Shown: in pieces, positions 28,268 to 36,148 of the stretch
Numbering within the stretch: position 1 is the stretch's first letter
Layout of the letters: each line of letters starts with the position of its first letter
NCBI RefSeq assembly: GCF_017068395.1
Contig: NZ_CP070614.1
Coordinates: 62,001-126,000 of the forward strand
Length of the DNA stretch: 64,000 nt
Direction of reading: 5' to 3'
Origin: Rhodococcus pseudokoreensis
Lineage (GTDB): Bacteria; Actinomycetota; Actinomycetes; Mycobacteriales; Mycobacteriaceae
Translations under genes and position numbers: made by a program
The notes under the pieces: generated by a model
The model's input: the letters and a program-made list of their open reading frames with translations, nothing else
What the model was told of the DNA's origin: nothing
The model's database searches: none

Positions 28268-28600
28268 CTAACCCAGCTTCGCGACGGTAAGCAACACGGT
28301 GGCAGCGTCGAGGGCTTCCAGCGAGTGCCGTGCGTTGGGCACGATCAACAGGTCTCCGGGCGAGCCCTCCCAGCTGTTCTCACCGGCACTGAGCCGGACC
28401 CGCCCGTGCAGGACCTGAACAGTCGCCTCGCCTGGGTTTTCGTGCTCGTCGAGCTTTTGCCCCGCAGCGAGTGCTATCAAGGTTTGGCGCAGAACGTGCT
28501 CATGACCGCCGTAGATCGTGCGAGCGCTGCGACCGCTCGACGCGGTGCTCGCGAGCTCGAGTTGCTGCCGCGCCAGGGCTGTCAGTGACATTTTCTCCAT
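28268..28600 (-). CDS. Small cupin-domain protein
   Basis: 110 residues from ATG 28600, with GGAAGG seven bases upstream. A single cupin barrel is clear: LDEHENPGEATVQVLHGRVRLSAGENSWEGSPGDLLIVPNARHSLEALD, with cupin motif 1 (H-x-N..E) and motif 2 (PGD...P...H). Such proteins bind a metal and often sense or detoxify small molecules. The histidine pattern is reduced compared with enzymes. Neighbours are decayed genes. Confidence 0.75.
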   Translation of the reverse strand: MEKMSLTALARQQLELASTASSGRSARTIYGGHEHVLRQTLIALAAGQKLDEHENPGEATVQVLHGRVRLSAGENSWEGSPGDLLIVPNARHSLEALDAATVLLTVAKLG

Positions 28601-28708
28601 GTTGCGTGCCTTCCTTGTGGGTCTTCAGATCAAACCCCGTCATCGGATGAACCGGCTCACCTGAGAAGCGCACATGCAGCTCCTTCCTTCGCGGTTCTGC
28701 CGTCCACG

Positions 28709-29360
28709 CTACCGAGTCCGGCTCTCGGTCTCTTTGTGCCACACGGTGCTGGCGGAGTGGGGTATTCGCCGTTGGCTCTCATACCGGTGTCCGCGTCCGA
28801 TGGCTGGGATCTCGCCCGGTAGCGGTGGTAGGAGCACTCCTAGATCGAGTGCCGTACCGCATTGGCGCCCATCGAACCCCACCGTGAGGGCGGAGGCGAA
28901 GGCAAGAACTGTGAGCAGGACTGCGATCAGGGCAGCGTCCGGTAATGCGCCAGTGAGGACCGGGATCAGCAGTGCCAGCGGAGCGTAGAACCCCCCACCG
29001 GGTCGTCGACCGGTCCGGTCCGGGTGGAGGAGCACACGAAGGCGATGAAGAACCCACCGGCAGCAGCATCGGCCAGCCGGGGATCAATCCGCTCAGTCCG
29101 AGGGCGCCGTAACCTCCGACCAAGATCGCCAGGTCTGCGCACACATCGAGCTGGCCGTCCGCAGTGCTGACGGCGTGCCACCGTCTGGCCAGGAACCCGT
29201 CGAGCGCATCCGAGGCGGCGGCGAGTACTCCCAGTTGCGGGAGCGCTGCGGCCGTCGACGAGCAGTACGGCATGCACCGGCGGAAAAGGCCCGGCAGGCC
29301 GCTCTCGCCAGCGATCGAATCAGTGACCGACCTGACGCCGGTTCCCGCGAAGCGTGCCAT
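28709..29360 (-). pseudogene. Broken CDP-alcohol phosphatidyltransferase gene
   Basis: From ATG 29360 the frame reads LPQLGVLAAASDALDGFLARRWHAVSTADGQLDVCAD, the CDP-alcohol phosphatidyltransferase signature (D-x-x-DG-x-x-AR...G...D...D), with one residue fewer than usual before the second aspartate pair. Hydrophobic continuations occur in two further frames (FFIAFVCS at about 29040; APLALLIPVLTGALPDAALIAVLL at about 28950). At least two frameshifts are therefore needed, so I treat it as inactive. Confidence 0.6.
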
Positions 29361-29437
29361 GGCTCGGCCACGTGAGGAGCCCGACCGTACCGACCTCCGT
29401 TCACACCCGGCCGCGTAATACCGGTCACATAAGTGGT

Positions 29438-29458
29438 ATGTTAGATGCGCATTAACGT
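29438..29458. promoter_or_regulatory. Candidate NsrR operator upstream of nsrR-hmp
   Basis: ATGTTAGATGCGCATTAACG, starting at 29438, is an imperfect palindrome centred on ATGCGCAT and lies 11-32 bases before the nsrR start. It resembles the AT-rich NsrR half site with an AGATGC core known from enterobacteria. The position would allow autoregulation of nsrR-hmp by NO. Confidence 0.45.
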
Positions 29459-29469
29459 ACGGTCGGGTC

Positions 29470-29943
29470 ATGCAACTCACCCGGTTCACCGACCTCGGAC
29501 TGCGGGTCGTCATGCGACTCGCCGTTGCCGCGGACGGTGACCGCCCCGGAAGCCGGTATATCGCCGATGAATTGTCGGTGTCGTACGCACACGCGGCGAA
29601 GGTGATCACCCGACTCGCGGAACTCGGCATCGTCGATGCACGACGCGGCCGCGGAGGTGGGCTGGCCATCACCGAACTGGGCCGCACCGCCTCGGTCGGA
29701 TGGCTCGCGCGCCGCCTCGAGGGAGAGGCGGAGGTCGTCGAATGCGACGGCGTCAATCCGTGTCCGTTGCGGTCGGGTTGCCTGCTGCGGTCGGCGCTGC
29801 GCCGCGCCCAGGAGGCCTTCTTCGAGTCACTGGACACTCTCACGATCGAAGACCTCACCCAGGCTCCCACCCGAACGGTTCTGCTCGCCCTGCCCCGTCC
29901 GGTCGGCACCGACCCCCAAATTTCTTCCACGATCGGAGAATGA
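29470..29943 (+). CDS. nsrR: NsrR, NO-sensing Rrf2-family repressor
   Basis: 157 residues from ATG 29470. The N-terminal winged helix (TDLGLRVVMRLA...YIADELSVSYAHAAKVITRLAELGIV then RGRGGG) is Rrf2-type. Three cysteines at residues 92, 98 and 104 (C-x5-C-x5-C) are the [4Fe-4S] ligands of NsrR. NO destroys the cluster and releases DNA. It is immediately followed by hmp, its classic target; the stop is one base before the hmp start. Confidence 0.9.
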   Translation: MQLTRFTDLGLRVVMRLAVAADGDRPGSRYIADELSVSYAHAAKVITRLAELGIVDARRGRGGGLAITELGRTASVGWLARRLEGEAEVVECDGVNPCPLRSGCLLRSALRRAQEAFFESLDTLTIEDLTQAPTRTVLLALPRPVGTDPQISSTIGE

Positions 29944-29944
29944 C

Positions 29945-31165
29945 ATGCTTTCGCCCACCTCGACCGAGATGATCCGCGCCACCCTGCCCGCGGTCGGTGC
30001 TGCCATCGACGACATCACGACGCTGTTCTACCGCAAGATGTTCGCTGCGCACCCCGAACTGGAACGTGACCTGTTCAACCGCGGCAACCAGCAGCAGGGA
30101 GGCCAACAGAAGGCGCTGGCCGGCGCCATCGCCGCGTTCGCGGCTCTCCAATTGGAGCCCGATCAGGCCCGTGTCGATCTCATCCTGTCGAGGATCGCGA
30201 ACAAGCACGCCTCACTGGGGATCGAGCCCGCTCAGTACGCGATCGTGCACACGCACCTGTTCGCGGCCATCGTCGAGGTGCTCGGTGACGCCGTCACCGC
30301 CGAGGTCGCTGCCGCCTGGGACGAGGTGTATTGGCTGATGGCCGAGACGCTGATCTCGATGGAAGCCGGTCTCTATCAGGCTGCGGGTGTCGCGGTGGGC
30401 GATGTGTGGCGCCAGGTGCGCGTTCGCGACCGGCGCCACGAGTCGGCCGACACCGTCTCCTTCGTGCTCACCTCGGCGGACGGCGCGGCGTTGCCGTCCT
30501 TCGCTCCGGGGCAGTATCTGTCGGTGGGTGTCCATCTCCCGGACGGTGCGCGGCAGATCCGCCAGTACAGCCTCTCCTCTGCACCGTCGAGCGACGACTG
30601 GCGTATCACCGTCAAGCGCGTCGACGCCCAGAGCCTGCCGGACGGAGTCATGCCGGCCGGGGAGGTGTCGAACTTCCTGTTCCGCAACGTGTTCGAAGGT
30701 GACATGCTGAACGTGACCACGCCGTTCGGTGACCTGGTACTCCAGGACGACGACGCTCCGCTGCTCCTTGTGTCCGCCGGCATCGGTTGCACGCCGATGA
30801 TGGGGATGCTCAGTCACCTCGCCGACACCGAGGACTCTCGTCCGATCTCGGTGCTGCATGCCGACCGCTCGCCCAGCAACCACGCGCACCGTGCCGAGTT
30901 GACCGAACTGGTGGAACGTCTGCCGTTCGCGGTCATGCACCGTTGGTACGAAGACCTCGGCGCCCGCCGCCCCGAAGGCCACCTTCGGGAAGGCCGCGCC
31001 GATCTCGGCGAGGTCACCATCGCACCGGGTACCCGGGCCTACCTGTGCGGTCCGCTGCCGTTCATGCTCGGCATGCGTGAGGCGCTACTCGCGAAGCAGG
31101 TGCCGGCCGAGAACATCCACTACGAGGTCTTCGGCCCGGACAGCTGGGCGGCCGCCCCGGCGTAA
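29945..31165 (+). CDS. hmp: Flavohaemoglobin, NO dioxygenase Hmp
   Basis: 406 residues, typical length. The N-terminal globin domain carries the proximal histidine in NKHASLGI (about residue 85). A ferredoxin-reductase module follows with the FAD motif RQYSLSSAP and NAD motif SAGIGCTPMMGML, ending in YLCGPLPFM. The enzyme turns NO plus O2 into nitrate. Next to a nitrate reductase operon it would clear NO produced as a by-product of nitrite. Confidence 0.95.
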   Translation: MLSPTSTEMIRATLPAVGAAIDDITTLFYRKMFAAHPELERDLFNRGNQQQGGQQKALAGAIAAFAALQLEPDQARVDLILSRIANKHASLGIEPAQYAIVHTHLFAAIVEVLGDAVTAEVAAAWDEVYWLMAETLISMEAGLYQAAGVAVGDVWRQVRVRDRRHESADTVSFVLTSADGAALPSFAPGQYLSVGVHLPDGARQIRQYSLSSAPSSDDWRITVKRVDAQSLPDGVMPAGEVSNFLFRNVFEGDMLNVTTPFGDLVLQDDDAPLLLVSAGIGCTPMMGMLSHLADTEDSRPISVLHADRSPSNHAHRAELTELVERLPFAVMHRWYEDLGARRPEGHLREGRADLGEVTIAPGTRAYLCGPLPFMLGMREALLAKQVPAENIHYEVFGPDSWAAAPA

Positions 31166-31181
31166 GCAGCGCGCCGCGTAC

Positions 31182-31210
31182 CACCCCCGGCGCCGTCTGC
31201 ATCGGGGGTG
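31182..31210 (+). terminator. Hairpin after hmp
   Basis: CACCCCCG at 31182-31189 pairs perfectly with CGGGGGTG at 31203-31210 around a 13-base loop, 16 bases after the hmp stop. Confidence 0.5.
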
Positions 31211-31296
31211 CTACGGAGAACCATCCCTAAATGACCGCGCCAACGCGTTCGTGAGCACCCTCACCGACTCGGCGCGCAGAGCGGGAAGGACCCGAC

Positions 31297-31721
31297 ATGG
31301 CAACCGTGCAGGCCGTCGCGATCGCTGTGGCCTTCGTATGGCTGGAATGGTGTCGGCCATCTCGCTCGTGGAGGCGCCGCTCAAATTCCGCGCGCCCGGA
31401 GTGACGGTGCGGGTTGGATGAGGAATCGGACGCCTCGTCTTCCGTGCCCTGAACTGCATCGAGATTGCCTGGGCGGCAGTACTGGTCGCCACAGTCATCG
31501 TTGGCGGTCCACCGGCTGGGGCGGTAGCTGCCGCGATGACCGCGGTGACGGTGCTCATCGTGCAAGTAGCCGGTGTTCGTCCCTGGCTGACGCGTCGGTC
31601 CAACCGGGTCCTGGCCGGCGAAGATGTTTCCCGTTCACGCGCGCATCACGTCTATGTCGGGTTGGAAACAGTGAAGGTCCTCGCGCTCCTCACGACCGGG
31701 ATCCTTCTCCTTGGTGCGTAG
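31297..31721 (+). pseudogene. Decayed copy of a small membrane protein (paralogue of the gene at 56466-56912)
   Basis: Starting at ATG 31297 after GGGAAGGA, the reading matches the intact protein at 56466-56912: GMVSAISLVEAPLKFRAPGV here against GMVVAISFLEAPIKFRAPGV there, then GIGRLVFRALNCIE against GIGRKVFFALNAVE. One base is missing near 31345, shifting the first 18 codons, and an in-frame TGA stands at 31419-31421 where the paralogue has leucine. The remainder (NRVLAGEDVSRSRAHHVYVGLE) is clean up to TAG 31721. Confidence 0.75.
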
Positions 31722-31823
31722 GTGGCCTCCCGGCGATCCGCGCACACGGTGAGCCTGTGCTCGACGGTCGACTGCGCTGGTCTGCTGCCAGCGAGGCGCC
31801 CGAAGGTGCAGGGCAGCGGCGGT

Positions 31824-32230
31824 TCATCGGGTTGGGGCGATCATGACCGGGCATTGGGAGGCGTGTTGCCCGGCACTGCCAGGGAGCCAAGCAGGGGGGC
31901 GGCCGATCCGCCACGTCCCCGGCTGCCGTGACAACCAAGTGCGCGTGCCGTGACTGCTCGTCGAGGTGGTGCAGCGGTCGATCCCGGACCACGACCTTCG
32001 AACGGCCACACCGGGGTTGGTGTCGCACCAGCCTGCCGCTCGGAGAGAACGCCTGCTCCGCGTGGCGATCGTGGCCTTTCGAGATCGCGGTCGTCAAGGT
32101 CCCTCGTGAAGACTGTGGCGAGGGCGAAGTCGCTCCAGGGCGGCACCGCCACCAGGGGTCCCGACGTCGCGCTTGCTCGGAAGGCGGCGCCGATTGCTGG
32201 ACGCCGTAGACATCACCGAACTGCCTGCCC
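31824..32230 (-). pseudogene. Decayed universal stress protein gene
   Basis: Pieces of a UspA domain lie in successive minus frames: AEQAFSPSGRL, then VVVRDRPLHHLDEQSRHAHLVV, then GSRGRGGSAAPLLGSLA, then QHASQCPVMIAPTR before TGA at 31826-31824. These match the USP order (helix, R-D-x-P, V-x-G-S-R-G-R-G-G, G-S, C-P-V). At least three frameshifts separate them. USPs are typical DosR-regulon members. Confidence 0.55.
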
Positions 32231-32448
32231 ACGGCTCCGCCGTCGCATTGCCCATCGGTCTCGGACCGGGTATCGCGAGGGGAACACGCGGCCCGATCCC
32301 AACCCGACTCGCCGGCGTCTCAGGCAGAAAGTACCTGGCGCCGTGCCCATTGCCTCACCGCGCTCGCGGCCGCGTGCCGTGGCACCACGGTCGTCACTGC
32401 AGGACCGTTCGGGGTGGCAGCGCGGAGGAGAGAGGCAGCTCTGGCGGT

Positions 32449-32883
32449 TCAGCGGTCCGGTTCGTTGCCGAAGACGAGGCGGCGGCCGGTGATCTCGGTG
32501 GGCGTGATCTCGACGTAATTGAATTTGGGTGTGGCCAGCCATGACCGCAAAGGCAACTCGTCGGCTGCGGCGACCTCGCTGAGCTTCTGAAGTCGCCGCG
32601 CGGTGCCGTGGACGATGACGCTCCACCCCGTGTTCTCGGATATCTCGTCCACCTCGAAGGTGACGTCCCGGTGGATGGTGAGTTCGACGAGCTTGGTTCC
32701 CTCCGCGGTTCGGAAGTACACCTTGCCCTCGTGGACGACGTAGTTGACGGGAAAGATGTCGACCCTCCCGGACACGCTCAAGGCAAGCCGCCCCAAGGCG
32801 CCCGAGCCGAGCAACTGCCAGCTCTCCTCCGAGGTCAGCTCGGTGATCGGTTGCTCGGCTGCCGCATCCGTGTCATAGCCCAT
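32449..32883 (-). CDS. Pyridoxamine 5'-phosphate oxidase (PPOX)-family flavin-binding protein
   Basis: 144 residues from ATG 32883 (GTG 32898 is possible; neither has a clear ribosome-binding site). LGRLALSVSGRVDIFPVNYVV, EGTKLVELT and GWSVIVHGTARRL, then ITGRRLVFG are the standard PPOX split-barrel motifs. Such proteins bind FMN or F420. Two related genes lie nearby (33413 intact, 34096 broken). Members of this family are common in DosR regulons. Confidence 0.8.
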   Translation of the reverse strand: MGYDTDAAAEQPITELTSEESWQLLGSGALGRLALSVSGRVDIFPVNYVVHEGKVYFRTAEGTKLVELTIHRDVTFEVDEISENTGWSVIVHGTARRLQKLSEVAAADELPLRSWLATPKFNYVEITPTEITGRRLVFGNEPDR

Positions 32884-33089
32884 ACTTGATGATGGCACCC
32901 GGAGACCGTCATTGTCAGCACGTTGGGCCAGCTGATGGTGCGCTGCCGCCGGGGATAGGGACGCTCGGTGTCGATCTGCGCTTCCCGCTGTGCTCGCAGT
33001 GTCGCAGGTCTACCGGTGTCCGGAAGAGTTTTGTCAGATGTCGAATCGGGAGGTCGCGACGACGACCACGGGGTGCGCCCGCTCTACGC

Positions 33090-33350
33090 GGGGAGCCCCT
33101 ACCCGGCGTGGCATCGCCGCGAGGGATCCACCCGCTACCGCCTGATCACCACGACCGCCCCGACGACCCTCGGTGAGATGTATCCGGCCACCACCTTCGT
33201 ATTCTTCATGGTCGGCGGACTCATCGCCATGCTGATCCGAGCCGAGCGGACAGTGCGGGGTCTACAGTTCCTGTTGAACGAGCAGTACAACCAGCCGTTC
33301 ACGAGCACGCCACGATCATGCTGCTGCTGTACGCGACATTCTCGGTGAGG
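33090..33350 (+). pseudogene. 5' fragment of a cytochrome c oxidase subunit I gene (ctaD)
   Basis: The + frame reads TFVFFMVGGLIAMLIRAERTVRGLQFLLNEQYNQPFT, close to the start of the intact CtaD at 57102-58847 ([37 protein letters not shown]). The match begins at about RPLYAGSPYPAWHRREGS. After 33305 the frame shifts ([12 protein letters not shown]) and the gene ends abruptly at about 33350, some 70 residues into a 580-residue protein. Confidence 0.8.
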
Positions 33351-33412
33351 CGGATAGCCGCGCCGGGAAGATCGACGGCACCGGACTGATGCCACAACAG
33401 GAGGCAAAGGCG

Positions 33413-33877
33413 ATGGGAAGCGATGACCCAAGCGTCACGGAACTTGCCGTCAACGAATGCTGGGCGCTGCTCCGGACCGAGAGTGTTGGCCGCCTTGCCG
33501 TGTGGGTGGACGACCACCCGGATATCTTCCCCCTCAATTATGCGGTCGATCACGGAACCATCGTATTTAGATCCGGGCGAGGTACCAAGGTGTCCGCTGC
33601 GGTGTCGGATGCCCCGGTCGCGCTGGAAGTCGACGGCTACGAGACCCGATCGCGCGAAGCGTGGAGCGTGGTGATCAAGGGGCGGGCCGAAGGGATCCGT
33701 GAGATCGATGAGTTGATGGACACCGTGGATTTGCCGCTCTTTCCGTGGCAGGCCGGGACGAAGAATCTCTTCATCCGACTCGTTCCCACCCTGGTGACCG
33801 GCCGCCGGTTTCCGGTTGTCGACCCGACCGTTTGGCGAACTCCCTTCTCGAGCGTGCGACGTTCGCCTTCGGAGTAG
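33413..33877 (+). CDS. PPOX-family flavin-binding protein, second copy
   Basis: 154 residues from ATG 33413, chosen for the CAGGAGGC eight bases upstream. VGRLAVWVDDHPDIFPLNYAV, RGTKVSAAV and AWSVVIKGRAEGI, then LVTGRRFPVV follow the PPOX pattern and are clearly related to the minus-strand copy at 32449-32883. It immediately follows the ctaD fragment, so it may be transcribed from sequence captured with that fragment. Confidence 0.8.
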   Translation: MGSDDPSVTELAVNECWALLRTESVGRLAVWVDDHPDIFPLNYAVDHGTIVFRSGRGTKVSAAVSDAPVALEVDGYETRSREAWSVVIKGRAEGIREIDELMDTVDLPLFPWQAGTKNLFIRLVPTLVTGRRFPVVDPTVWRTPFSSVRRSPSE

Positions 33878-34095
33878 GTGTGGACTGCAACGTCCACTGA
33901 CGTAGGGATTAGACCTGTTGATGGACAATGCGTCCACGAACAAGGAGCCGGCGGCCGAGCGATGGCTGGCGGCGCACCGCTCACGCTGAATCCATGTCAC
34001 CAGTAGGTCCTGGCTGAGCCTTGTCGAGCGGCTGTTCGCCGATTTGAAGATCAAAAGTTGCCACGCCAGTTCGGTGTCTGGGGCACCAGAGTCCT

Positions 34096-34430
34096 TCATC
34101 GGTTGTCACCGTGACGGCGTAACAGCGTGACGCGTCGGCCGCTCACGTATTCCATGTCGATGATGAGGTGGTTGTCGCCGGGATGGATCGACCACGGGAC
34201 CGCGCTCCGATCGTGGAATCTGGCCATGGTTTCCGCGAAGGACACGTAGGTGGCCCATGGCAACTGCGCTCCATCCGATTCGGGTGATCAGATCGTTGTC
34301 CCCCGCTTCGAATGCAAGAAACTCCCCGTCGAAGCGTTCGAACGTCTCGTCGTCGGTGGGGATGACGACTTCGCCCCGATGGCGGCGAAGGTGACCGGAC
34401 GCAGCTCCCGGACAGCAGCTCGGCCACCCG
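34096..34430 (-). pseudogene. Broken third PPOX-like gene
   Basis: The upstream part in one minus frame (EVVIPTDDETFERFDGEFLAF, GWSAVAMG) and the downstream part in another (TYVSFAETMARFHD, VPWSIHPGDNHLIIDMEYVSGRRVTLL, stop 34096) together make a PPOX-like protein, with GWS...G and V-S-GRR in the expected order. A single frameshift near 34250 separates them. No good start remains. Confidence 0.5.
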
Positions 34431-34495
34431 GACCGGGACGATTGGGAACGTCGCATCGTCGAGACGGTCGAGGGGAACGGACGGAGGCGTGCACC

Positions 34496-34746
34496 ATGCT
34501 TGGTTCGCTGCCGGGGAATTGGAGCTACTACTGCGATGAGGGCAACCCGGCGAACCTGTCGGCGACGATCGCCGATGCGAATGACGCCCTGATGATCATC
34601 ATCGGGAGCTCGCGGGGCGGGCTGGTGTCCGTCCTCGAGCGGGCGTGGGGGAGTCGGTGTCTTCGCAGCTGATCCATCACGGCCGCCGTCCGGTTGTCCT
34701 GGTCCCCGAACACATTAGGGCCGCGCCACCGGCGCCCGGGCGCTGA
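34496..34746 (+). pseudogene. C-terminal fragment of a universal stress protein, frameshifted
   Basis: LPGNWSYYCDEGNPANLSATIADANDALMIIIGSSRGG ends in one frame at about 34650, and SVSSQLIHHGRRPVVLVPEH continues in another to TGA 34746. Joined they form the USP C-terminus (G-D-P-A...A...IIGS-RGG...SVS..L..H..RPV-x-VP). The N-terminal half and its ATP-binding aspartate are absent. Confidence 0.6.
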
Positions 34747-34859
34747 GTGAGCTGCCACAGCGAGTTCCGGATCCGCACCGACCCCCGACGCCGTGAGTCC
34801 GTGATCTATACGCGGTCGGGAGATGGACATCGGACCCCGCTGTGGGCGGGATGGAGGGG

Positions 34860-35081
34860 TCAGCCGCGGGCGAGGCGGCGTACGGCGCCGCGGAGGGTGT
34901 GTTCGATCTGGGGCAGGTCGACGTCTTCGGGGGCGGTGGCGGTGTTCTGTGTGGGGTTCCAGCTGATTCGGCGGTCGATCCCGGTGGCCGCGGCGGCGAG
35001 TTCGGTGCTCCACTCGCTCAGGGTCGGTTCGGGGTTGTCGACGTCTTCCCACTCGAGGATCCTAGGGCGAGTGAGTGCCAC
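34860..35081 (-). CDS. Possible small protein, perhaps frameshifted
   Basis: 73 residues from GTG 35081: RILEWEDVDNPEPTLSEWSTEL and IDRRISWNPTQNT look like real protein. A second minus frame supplies a natural N-terminus (MTTRTIHATDLQWHSLAL) that would join by a one-base shift at about 35065. No family recognised, so either a short gene or a decayed longer one. Confidence 0.35.
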   Translation of the reverse strand: MALTRPRILEWEDVDNPEPTLSEWSTELAAAATGIDRRISWNPTQNTATAPEDVDLPQIEHTLRGAVRRLARG

Positions 35082-35273
35082 TGCAGATCGGTGGCGTGGA
35101 TGGTGCGGGTTGTCATCGGGTCCTGGCTTCTGTGGGGTTGGTGCGCGGGTTTCCGCGGTCGGTGATCTCGGCGGTGGTTCCGGCGTCGCCGCGCGGGCTA
35201 CGGCGGTAGGACGGGGGTCGGGCGAGGGAAGGCGCGGGAGAACGCTGTCGACCCGATCTTCGCGTGTGTGGAA

Positions 35274-35462
35274 TTACTCGCGTTTCGGCGCTCCCATTGT
35301 TCGGTGGCTCAACCGTTCCGTGATCTGGTTCGGTTCCACCAGCTCGAAGTAGCGCGGATCGGGATTGGTTCGCGCGGCGACGATGTCGCCGTAGTTGATC
35401 ATTCGGGTCGCAGCGCCGAGATGGAGTCTCTCGTGGGTGCCGACGTATCGGAAATGTGGCAT
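35274..35462 (-). CDS. 62-residue unknown protein
   Basis: ATG 35462 has a good upstream site (GAGGGAAG, seven bases away). The protein MPHFRYVGTHERLHLGAATR followed by NYGDIVAARTNPDPRYFELVEPNQ is mixed alpha/beta with no recognised motif; the basic end (RLSHRTMGAPKRE) could bind nucleic acid. An ArsR-type operator-like palindrome lies 177 bases upstream. Confidence 0.55.
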   Translation of the reverse strand: MPHFRYVGTHERLHLGAATRMINYGDIVAARTNPDPRYFELVEPNQITERLSHRTMGAPKRE

Positions 35463-35638
35463 GACGTTCTTCCCTCGCGGGCGTGGCCGGTGACCGGGCG
35501 CACTGCCGGACGGATGTGGGGGCCACCACCACATGCGCTCCGGCCCAGCCTGAGTGGCTTCGCCGTGTCCCGGTTCCCGGTCGCTCGATCCGGGAGGCGC
35601 ATGACCCCACCCCAGTTCACCGTCACTTCCAGTTTTCT

Positions 35639-35658
35639 ACTTATGAAGATTAGCAATT
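35639..35658. promoter_or_regulatory. ArsR-box-like palindrome (weakest of four)
   Basis: ACTTATGAAGATTAGCAATT matches the right half (TTnGCAAnT) shared by the boxes at 37935, 46464 and 47001; the left half keeps only A-TT and AA. It is upstream of the 62-residue minus-strand gene (start 35462). Confidence 0.4.
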
Positions 35659-35722
35659 AATCGATTGGTAGTGAACGGGGTGCACACCCCAGGATCTGGT
35701 GTGCACCGGGGGTCTTGCTGGT

Positions 35723-36148
35723 TCAGGGGGCCGACCGGTAGCGAGATTCGTAGGAGGCCTGCTCCTGGTCGAGTCGCCGTCGTTTGTGAGTGTTGAGGAG
35801 CGCGGGGTCGAGGCCGTGGCTGACAAGGCGGTGGCGGAGGTAGATGTTCTTCAGGGCGAGAAGGAAGTACACGAACGGCAGGAACAGCAGCAGCACCATG
35901 CCGGTGCGGATGATCCAGGGGCCGGGAATGAGCACGAGCCCGGCGAGGATGGGAATCAGCGGGATGAGGCAGCGGGTGGCGTAGCGGCGGGTGGCGCCGG
36001 GGCCGGTCGTGTCCTCGATGACCCACGGGTGCAGCTCGGCGGGCAGAGTTCTGCCCAGGACGTAGCCGAGGCGTTGCCGCGCAGTGGGTTCGGGTGTGGC
36101 GGTGGGGTCGGAGGTGGGGGTCGTGTTGTCTGCGGTGTTCTCGGTCAT
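35723..36148 (-). CDS. DUF5313-family membrane protein
   Basis: 141 residues; ATG 36148 overlaps the sulP stop (ATGA), so the two are coupled. The N-terminal 25 residues are threonine/proline-rich. RQRLGYVLGRTLPAELHPWVIEDTTGPGATRRY is followed by two hydrophobic helices and a basic tail, the layout of DUF5313 proteins. Function unknown; context suggests a partner of the SulP transporter. Confidence 0.7.
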   Translation of the reverse strand: MTENTADNTTPTSDPTATPEPTARQRLGYVLGRTLPAELHPWVIEDTTGPGATRRYATRCLIPLIPILAGLVLIPGPWIIRTGMVLLLFLPFVYFLLALKNIYLRHRLVSHGLDPALLNTHKRRRLDQEQASYESRYRSAP

